In this document: positions 1-6,604 of the stretch, one piece after another
How positions within the stretch are numbered: the stretch's first letter is position 1
Layout of the letters: the number at the start of each line of letters is the position of its first letter
NCBI GenBank assembly: GCA_964658455.1
Contig: CAZZZA010000151.1
Span: 1 to 6,604, forward strand
Length of the DNA stretch: 6,604 nucleotides
DNA from: Lichenicola sp964658455
GTDB taxonomy: Bacteria; Pseudomonadota; Alphaproteobacteria; Acetobacterales; Acetobacteraceae
Direction of reading: 5' to 3'
The notes under the pieces: model-generated
The model's database searches: none
What the model was told of the DNA's origin: nothing
Seen by the model: the letters and a program-made list of their open reading frames with translations, nothing else
Made by a program: the position numbers and the translations under genes

Positions 1-424
1 GCATGCGCGAGATGTCGAGCAGGGTCGCGGTCTCCAGCTCCTTCTCGGCGAAGCGGTGCCGGATCAGGTCGCGGATGCTGATGATGCCGACCATGCGCCT
101 GCCATCCACCACCGGCATGTGACGCACCGCCCGCTCGCTCATCATCGCGATCACCCGGTCGATGCGGTCGTCGGGGCGGCAGGTGATGACCGGCGCGGTC
201 ATGCTGCGCCTGAGCGGCGTGTCCAGCGCCGCATGGCCTTCCCTGGCCAGCAGCTTGACCAGGTCGCGCTCGGAGAAGATGCCGACGATCGCGTCGCCCT
301 CCTCGATCACCACCGCGCCGATGCGCCGCTCCGCCATCAGCGTCACGGCGTGGGAGACGGTATGGGTCGGGCGCAGGCTGGCGACCTCGGGGCCCTTCTT
401 GTCCAGGATGGTCGAAATCAGCAT
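1..424 (-). CDS. Tandem CBS-domain protein (C-terminus cut by window edge)
   Basis: This is a small soluble cytoplasmic protein made almost entirely of two CBS domains (a Bateman module). Such modules usually bind adenine nucleotides such as AMP, ATP or SAM and act as energy or ligand sensors; the partner here is unknown. From the ATG at 424, 141 codons are visible with no stop. Stand-alone proteins of this type are commonly about 140-145 residues, so only a few residues are probably missing. Domain 1 spans about residues 8-65 and contains GIFSERDL (48-55). Domain 2 spans about 72-130 and contains GIISIRDL (113-120). These paired G-I-x-S-x-R-D-L strings are the typical end of each CBS unit, where the Asp often contacts the ribose of a bound nucleotide. 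The start is supported by a GGAGGA Shine-Dalgarno 8 nt upstream. It lies downstream of ccmA-ccmB on the same strand, 94 nt after the ccmB stop. Family assignment is firm; the ligand and any link to cytochrome maturation are not known. Confidence 0.9.
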   Translation of the reverse strand, partial: MLISTILDKKGPEVASLRPTHTVSHAVTLMAERRIGAVVIEEGDAIVGIFSERDLVKLLAREGHAALDTPLRRSMTAPVITCRPDDRIDRVIAMMSERAVRHMPVVDGRRMVGIISIRDLIRHRFAEKELETATLLDISRM

Positions 425-516
425 GGGTGTGGTCCTCCGTTGCTGGCTAAGACGTAGAGCAGGTGGGCCGGGTTCGCGCGCCGGGCGTCGCTCACATTCT
501 CTAATTTTTCAGTCAT
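418..516 (-). CDS. 32-codon small ORF between ccmB and the CBS gene; leader peptide or ccmC remnant
   Basis: This short ORF begins 2 nt after the ccmB stop and ends with a TGA that overlaps the start of the CBS gene by 7 nt. It encodes 32 residues, beginning MTEKLENVSDARRANP and ending GGPHPC. GGAG at 522-525 lies 5 nt before the ATG, inside the end of ccmB, so initiation coupled to ccmB is possible. The first codons (ACT GAA AAA TTA GAG AAT) are AT-rich, unlike the neighbouring genes. No membrane segment is present, so it does not look like CcmD. The stretch RRANPAHLLYVLA recalls, from memory only, the N-terminus of alphaproteobacterial CcmC (ANP followed by hydrophobic residues). ccmC is the gene expected at this spot. 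It could be a vestige of ccmC, a leader peptide coupling ccmB to the CBS gene, or chance. Nothing proves that it is translated. Confidence 0.35.
   Translation of the reverse strand: MTEKLENVSDARRANPAHLLYVLASNGGPHPC
433..438 (-). promoter_or_regulatory. Ribosome binding site of the CBS-domain gene
   Basis: On the minus strand this reads GGAGGA, 8 nt before the ATG at 424. It is a near-perfect Shine-Dalgarno and fixes the CBS gene start. It lies inside the last codons of the preceding 32-codon ORF, so translation of that ORF would pass over it. Confidence 0.75.
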
Positions 517-518
517 GA

Positions 519-1193
519 TCACTCCGACGCGGCGCGCAGGCCGGCGCCGGCGGCGATCGGACAGAGCGGCAGCGCCAGGGCCAGGAACGCGCCGAGCAGC
601 AGCAGCTGCGGGTGCCAGTCCAGGCCGCCCTGCGCCGCATCGACTGCGGCGGCGCCGAAGATCAGCGCCGGGGTCGCCAGCGGCAGCACCAGCAGCGGCA
701 GCAGCACCCCGCCGCGTCGCGCGCCCAGCACGATCGCCGCCGCCATGCCGCCGATCAGCGACAGCACCAGGGTGCCGAGCGCCAGCCCGCCCAGCAGCAC
801 CGGCACCGCGACGCCGGGCAGCCCGAACATCAGCGCGATCGGTCCGGCCGCCAGCAGCAGCGGCAGCCCGGTCGCGAGCCAGTGCGCGGCGATCTTAGCC
901 AGCGCCACCGCCGGCGCCGGCAGGCCGCACAGCATGAGCTGGTCGAGCGAGCCGTCCTCGAGTTCGGCGCCGAACAGCCGGTCGAGCGGCAGCAGCGCCG
1001 CCAGCAGCGCGCAGACCCAGATCACGCCGGGCGCCATCCGCCGTAGCAGCTCCGGCGACGGGCCCAGCGCCAGCGGGAACAGGCTGGCGGCGAGCACGAA
1101 GAACAGCATCGCCGCCAGCGTGTCGGCGGCATGGCGGGCCGACAGCATCAGGTCGCGGGCCAGCAGGGCGCGGAACCGGGCCGGCGCCGTCAC
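519..1193 (-). CDS. ccmB: Heme exporter protein CcmB (cytochrome c maturation ABC membrane subunit)
   Basis: CcmB is the integral membrane subunit of the CcmABCD complex in System I cytochrome c maturation. With the ATPase CcmA it drives release of heme-loaded CcmE in the inner membrane. The product is 224 residues, against about 220 in E. coli. The N-terminal RALLARDLMLSAR (8-20) and FGAELEDGSLDQL (74-86) are characteristic of the family. Six hydrophobic segments are visible, at about 25-43, 56-70, 93-118, 128-153, 162-185 and 196-220. The start is a GTG at 1193 that forms a 4-nt GTGA overlap with the ccmA stop, a layout typical of translational coupling. The same frame stays open far upstream to 2030, but that part is only a shadow of ccmA. 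The next internal ATG would remove the conserved N-terminal motif. ccmC does not follow directly, although it usually does. Confidence 0.93.
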   Translation of the reverse strand: MTAPARFRALLARDLMLSARHAADTLAAMLFFVLAASLFPLALGPSPELLRRMAPGVIWVCALLAALLPLDRLFGAELEDGSLDQLMLCGLPAPAVALAKIAAHWLATGLPLLLAAGPIALMFGLPGVAVPVLLGGLALGTLVLSLIGGMAAAIVLGARRGGVLLPLLVLPLATPALIFGAAAVDAAQGGLDWHPQLLLLGAFLALALPLCPIAAGAGLRAASE

Positions 1194-1819
1194 CTTGAGG
1201 CGCCCAGCCGCAGGGTGACGGCGCCGGGCAGCGGCAGGCCGACATGGGTGGTCGCGATCACCAGGCCGCCGGCGTCGCGATGCCGCGCCAGCACCGTGCC
1301 CAGCCGGTCGAGCGAGGCATCGTCCAGCCCCAGCGACGGCTCGTCCAGCAGCCAGAGCGGCGCCGCGCCGAGCAGCACCCTGGCCAGCGCGGCGCGCCGC
1401 TTCTGGCCGGCGGACAGCAGCCGCGCCGGCAGGTCGGCGAGCGGGCGGAGCGCGAACGCCTCCAGCGCCGGGGCGATCGTCCGTCCGGACAGGCTGGCGG
1501 CGAGGCGCAGGTTCTCCGCCACCGTCAGGCCGGGCTTGAGCGCGTCCTGGTGGCCGAGATAGGCGACCCTGGCGGCATGCGCGGCGGGGTCGTCCAGCAG
1601 GTCGGCGCCGTTCCAGAGCAGCCGGCCGGCGGCCAGCGGGCACAGGCCGGCCAGGGTCCGCAGCAGGGTCGATTTGCCGGCGCCGTTCTCGCCGGTGAGC
1701 AGCAGCGCCTGCCCGGACGTGAGCGACAGGTCCAGCCCGTCGAGCACGAGGCGGTCGGCGCGCATCACCGCCAGCCCGATCGCCTGGAGCGTCTGCGTGC
1801 GCCATTCCGTCGCCTGCAC
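1190..1819 (-). CDS. ccmA: Heme exporter ATP-binding protein CcmA
   Basis: CcmA is the cytoplasmic ATPase of the CcmABCD complex; ATP hydrolysis frees heme-bound CcmE for cytochrome c assembly. Numbering from GTG 1819 (209 residues), the ABC motifs are complete: Walker A GENGAGKST (43-51), the Q-loop in YLGHQDALKPGLT (Q91), signature LSAGQKRR (135-142), Walker B LWLLDEP (155-161) and the H-loop His192. YLGHQ followed by K-x-x-LT and ENL is typical of CcmA rather than general ABC ATPases. I chose GTG 1819 because GGAGG lies upstream (1824-1828) and the length fits the family (about 205-210). The 4-nt spacer is short, however. An in-frame GTG at 1858 would give 222 residues but has no Shine-Dalgarno and adds an unconserved leader. 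The gene is divergent from acnA and overlaps ccmB by 4 nt. Function is firm; the exact start is not. Confidence 0.92.
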   Translation of the reverse strand: MQATEWRTQTLQAIGLAVMRADRLVLDGLDLSLTSGQALLLTGENGAGKSTLLRTLAGLCPLAAGRLLWNGADLLDDPAAHAARVAYLGHQDALKPGLTVAENLRLAASLSGRTIAPALEAFALRPLADLPARLLSAGQKRRAALARVLLGAAPLWLLDEPSLGLDDASLDRLGTVLARHRDAGGLVIATTHVGLPLPGAVTLRLGASR

Positions 1820-1823
1820 GCTG

Positions 1824-1828
1824 CCTCC
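1824..1828 (-). promoter_or_regulatory. Candidate ribosome binding site of ccmA
   Basis: On the minus strand this reads GGAGG, 4 nt before GTG 1819. It is the only strong purine-rich site near the ccmA start and is the main argument for the 209-residue form over the longer form from 1858. The spacing is shorter than the usual 5-9 nt. Confidence 0.45.
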
Positions 1829-1878
1829 GGCGCTGTCGAACGGCCTGCAGAGCCGCACCCGCGCCGCGGCGCGCGCGC

Positions 1879-1906
1879 TTGTCTCTCGCGGGCATGTCGG
1901 TATGTT
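1879..1906 (+). promoter_or_regulatory. Candidate sigma70-like promoter for acnA
   Basis: TTGTCT (1879-1884) and TATGTT (1901-1906) are separated by 16 nt. Each matches the -35/-10 consensus at 4 of 6 positions. They stand at the edge of the only AT-rich island in the divergent ccmA-acnA region. Transcription from here would give an acnA leader of roughly 115 nt. This is inferred from the pattern alone. Confidence 0.4.
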
Positions 1907-1927
1907 CTAGCCTTAATGGAAATTCAA
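1899..1927 (-). promoter_or_regulatory. Weak candidate promoter for ccmA, overlapping the acnA promoter
   Basis: On the minus strand, TTGAAT (1927-1922) is followed after 17 nt by CATACC (1904-1899). The -35 element is good, but the -10 matches the consensus at only 3 of 6 positions. It overlaps the candidate acnA promoter on the other strand, so the two could compete or share an operator. Support is weak. Confidence 0.22.
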
Positions 1928-2013
1928 GCCACGTGCCTTCCGATCCGACCCCTTGGTCCGCGCCGGTCCTGGTCGCGACGGGTTCCGGACAGGTCGTGTT
2001 GTCTAACGCCCTC

Positions 2014-2019
2014 GGAGGG
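2014..2019 (+). promoter_or_regulatory. Ribosome binding site of acnA
   Basis: GGAGGG stands 9 nt before the ATG at 2029. It is a strong Shine-Dalgarno and rules out the in-frame upstream extension beginning at 1879, whose 50 codons run through promoter-like AT-rich DNA and have no aconitase similarity. Confidence 0.8.
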
Positions 2020-2028
2020 AACAGCGCC

Positions 2029-4722
<2,694 letters not shown>

Positions 4723-4753
4723 CCGTCCGCTGACCGACACGGCGCCCGATCCC

Positions 4754-5530
4754 GTGCCGCCCGCTGCCGGCGCGCCTGCCCCGGCGGTTCGGGTCAGCGA
4801 CCTGCGCAAGAGCTTCGGCGGCCACGCGGTGCTGGACGGCATCTCGTTCTCGGCCGAGACCGGTGATCTGGTCTCGATCATCGGCCCGTCCGGCTGCGGC
4901 AAGTCGACGCTGCTGCGCTGCATGAACCTGCTGGAGATCCCCGATAGCGGGGCGATCCGCATGGTCGGGCACGACATCGTCCGCGGCGGCGAACGCTGGC
5001 GTCGCGCCGACGAGCGCCTGGCGCACGCGGTGCGGGCCGAGGTCGGCATGGTGTTCCAGAGCTTCAACCTGTTCGGCCACCGCACGGTGCTGGAGAACGT
5101 GATGCTGGCGCCGACGGTGGCGAAGCGGATCGGCCGCGCGGCGGCGAGCGCCGAGGCGATGGCGCTGCTGGACAAGGTCGGGCTGACGCAGATGGCGGAC
5201 CGCTATCCGGCGACCCTGTCCGGCGGCCAGCAGCAGCGCGCGGCGATCGCCAGGGCGCTGGCGATGGCGCCGAAGGTGATGCTTTATGACGAGCCGACCT
5301 CGGCGCTCGATCCGGAACTGGCCGAGGAGGTGCTCGGCGTGATGCGCCAGCTCGACGACGAGGGCATGACGCAGATCGTGGTGACGCACGAGATGCGGTT
5401 CGCGCGCGCCGCGTCCGATCGGGTGATCTTCATGGATTCCGGGCGCATCGTCGAGGAACTGCCGCCCGACGCGATGTTCAGCGCGCCCGCCGATCCCCGG
5501 ACCCGCCAGTTCCTGCGGAACTTCCTCTGA
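4754..5530 (+). CDS. Polar amino acid ABC transporter ATP-binding protein (HisP/GlnQ family)
   Basis: This is the cytoplasmic ATPase that powers a binding-protein-dependent polar amino acid importer. The 258 residues carry every ABC motif: Walker A GPSGCGKST (44-52), Q-loop Gln102 in MVFQSFNLF, signature LSGGQQQR (155-162), Walker B VMLYDEP (175-181), D-loop SALDPE (183-188) and H-loop His212 in THEMRFAR. FQSFNLF and VTHEMRFAR are typical of the HisP/GlnQ family. About 15 extra residues (about 76-95) before the Q-loop resemble HisP-type ATPases more than short GlnQ ones, which weakly hints at a basic amino acid or opine substrate. The start is the GTG at 4754, the only usable start before the conserved VSDLRKSFG. 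No clear Shine-Dalgarno precedes it, so translation may depend on coupling to acnA 31 nt upstream. The TGA shares its last base with the next ATG (TGATG), so the partner gene is its operon mate. Substrate is undetermined. Confidence 0.95.
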   Translation: MPPAAGAPAPAVRVSDLRKSFGGHAVLDGISFSAETGDLVSIIGPSGCGKSTLLRCMNLLEIPDSGAIRMVGHDIVRGGERWRRADERLAHAVRAEVGMVFQSFNLFGHRTVLENVMLAPTVAKRIGRAAASAEAMALLDKVGLTQMADRYPATLSGGQQQRAAIARALAMAPKVMLYDEPTSALDPELAEEVLGVMRQLDDEGMTQIVVTHEMRFARAASDRVIFMDSGRIVEELPPDAMFSAPADPRTRQFLRNFL

Positions 5531-6604
5531 TGCGCGGCAGGGCCGTCTCCGCCCTCGCGGCGCTGCTGCTGCTGCTGTTCGCCGGGCGGGCCGCCGCCGC
5601 GCCGCCGCTGCGATGGGCGTCGGATTCGCAGTCCGGGGCGCCGTTCGTGTTCCACGATCCGGCCGACCAGTCCAGGCTGACCGGCTTCGAGACCGACCTG
5701 ATCCAGGCGCTGGCGGCCAGGATGGGCCGCGACCCGGTGTTCGTGCAGAACGACTGGGACGGGCTGATCCCCGGCCTGCAGCGCGGGCTGTACGACGTGG
5801 TGATCGACGGCATCGAGATCACGCCCGAGCACCGCGCGGTGGTGGCGTTCTCCACGCCGTACTACCGCACCGCGGAGCGGATAGCGGTGCGCCGCGGCAC
5901 CAACGGTCTTGACACGGTCGAGGCGCTGCGCGGCCATGTGGTCGGCACGCTGAAGGACACCACCAGCCAGCGGCTGCTGGAAAAGGCCGGCGGCATCACG
6001 CTGCGCTCCTACGACGACGAGACCAACGCCTATTCCGACCTGGCCAACGGCAGGCTGGACGCGGTGATGCTCGATGCGCCGATCGCGCAATACTATGCGG
6101 TGCCGAACGACCGGCTGAAGCTGGCCGGCGGGCCGATCGGGGCGCTGTCGTACGGCATCGCCATGAAGCAGGGCGACACGGCGCTGCAGGACGCGGTCGA
6201 CGCCGCCCTGGAGACGATGCGACGGGACGGCTCGCTGCGTCGGATCCTGCAGAGCTGGGCGATGTGGACGCCGCAGATGGCGGCGGCGCTCGACGATCCC
6301 TCCACCGAGCAGGTGCCGCCGACCAACTGGGACCATTGGGTGGCCTCCACCCGGCCGACCGGCAGCCTGCGCGACCGGCTGTCGCGCTATGCCGGCTTCC
6401 TGCCGCTGATCGGCCGCGCGGCGGTGATGACGCTGGCGGTTTCGGCCTGCGCCATGGTGCTCGCGGTGGCCTGGGGGCTGCTGCTGGCGCTAGCGCGCCG
6501 CTACGGCGCCTGGCCGCTGCGCGCCGCCGCCACCTGCTATATCGAGGTGGTGCGCGGCACGCCGCTGCTGATCCAGATCCTGTTCATCTTCTACGGCCTG
6601 CCGT
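5530..6604 (+). CDS. Fused amino acid ABC transporter substrate-binding protein/permease (3' end beyond window)
   Basis: One chain combines the periplasmic receptor and membrane channel of the importer powered by the preceding ATPase. The 358 visible codons have no stop. Residues 1-24 form a signal peptide or membrane anchor: basic MRGR, a hydrophobic run rich in Leu, then AAAA. Residues 25 to about 255 are a family-3 binding domain (SBP_bac_3): GFETDLIQAL (52-61), W76, LIPGLQRGLYD (79-89), ITPEHR (97-102), FSTPYY, GTLKDTTS (139-146) and LDA (181-183). After a linker (about 256-290) the permease domain begins, with one transmembrane helix at about 298-322, the EVVRGTPLL motif (339-347) typical of HisM/GlnP-type permeases, and the start of a second helix. 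The ATG overlaps the ATPase stop by 1 nt; CGGAA 9 nt upstream is a weak Shine-Dalgarno. The fusion resembles the architecture of GlnP. The usual TPER arginine appears as His101. The rest of the permease lies outside the window. Confidence 0.93.
   Translation, partial: MRGRAVSALAALLLLLFAGRAAAAPPLRWASDSQSGAPFVFHDPADQSRLTGFETDLIQALAARMGRDPVFVQNDWDGLIPGLQRGLYDVVIDGIEITPEHRAVVAFSTPYYRTAERIAVRRGTNGLDTVEALRGHVVGTLKDTTSQRLLEKAGGITLRSYDDETNAYSDLANGRLDAVMLDAPIAQYYAVPNDRLKLAGGPIGALSYGIAMKQGDTALQDAVDAALETMRRDGSLRRILQSWAMWTPQMAAALDDPSTEQVPPTNWDHWVASTRPTGSLRDRLSRYAGFLPLIGRAAVMTLAVSACAMVLAVAWGLLLALARRYGAWPLRAAATCYIEVVRGTPLLIQILFIFYGLP

Noticed and set aside
464..487. Possible hairpin terminator after ccmB (repeated GCCGGG around GTTCGCGC)
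   Set aside because: The two GCCGGG copies are direct rather than inverted, so only a 4-bp stem forms, and no T-run follows on the minus strand.
56..518. Plus-strand open frames across the CBS gene and ccmB
   Set aside because: They have skewed His/Arg/Ala composition and no motifs. The minus strand carries recognisable proteins.
1879..2028. In-frame 50-codon N-terminal extension of acnA
   Set aside because: It has no aconitase similarity and runs through promoter-like DNA. The ATG at 2029 has a strong Shine-Dalgarno and the family's normal N-terminus.
5284..6336. 350-codon minus-strand frame opposite the transporter genes
   Set aside because: It is a shadow with Arg/Gln/His-rich low-complexity sequence. 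The plus strand encodes a clear binding protein-permease fusion.

Overview
This 6.6 kb window is GC-rich bacterial chromosome with dense, ordinary genes and codon use strongly biased to G/C in the third position. The gene content points to an alphaproteobacterium: a full-length AcnA-type aconitase divergent from c-type cytochrome maturation genes (ccmA, ccmB), and a polar amino acid ABC transporter whose binding protein is fused to its permease. Rhodospirillales, perhaps Acetobacteraceae, is my best guess. That placement rests on general familiarity with the gene order and is not proven here.

Left half, minus strand, read right to left: ccmA (ATPase) overlaps ccmB (membrane subunit) by 4 nt in a GTGA junction. 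Next comes a 32-codon ORF that starts 2 nt after the ccmB stop, then a two-CBS-domain protein whose last residues run off the left edge. ccmC, which normally follows ccmB, is absent from its expected place. The 32-codon ORF may be a leader peptide, a chance ORF, or a vestige of the ccmC start.

Centre: a divergent intergenic region of about 170-210 bp lies between ccmA and acnA. It contains a small AT-rich island with a plausible sigma70-like promoter toward acnA and a weak one toward ccmA. acnA (897 aa) has all three iron-sulfur cluster cysteines and a strong Shine-Dalgarno.

Right half, plus strand: 31 nt after acnA, with no visible terminator, a HisP-like amino acid ABC ATPase begins. Its stop overlaps by 1 nt the start of a gene encoding a signal peptide, a family-3 periplasmic binding domain and an inner-membrane permease domain in one chain. 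That gene is cut by the right edge. Together these two genes could form a nearly complete importer, possibly co-transcribed with the TCA-cycle aconitase.

There are no RNA genes, mobile elements, CRISPR arrays or long repeats. I saw no clear evidence of an undescribed system. The points most worth checking are the ccmB-CBS junction, the fused transporter with an atypical ligand-binding motif, and the acnA-transporter linkage.
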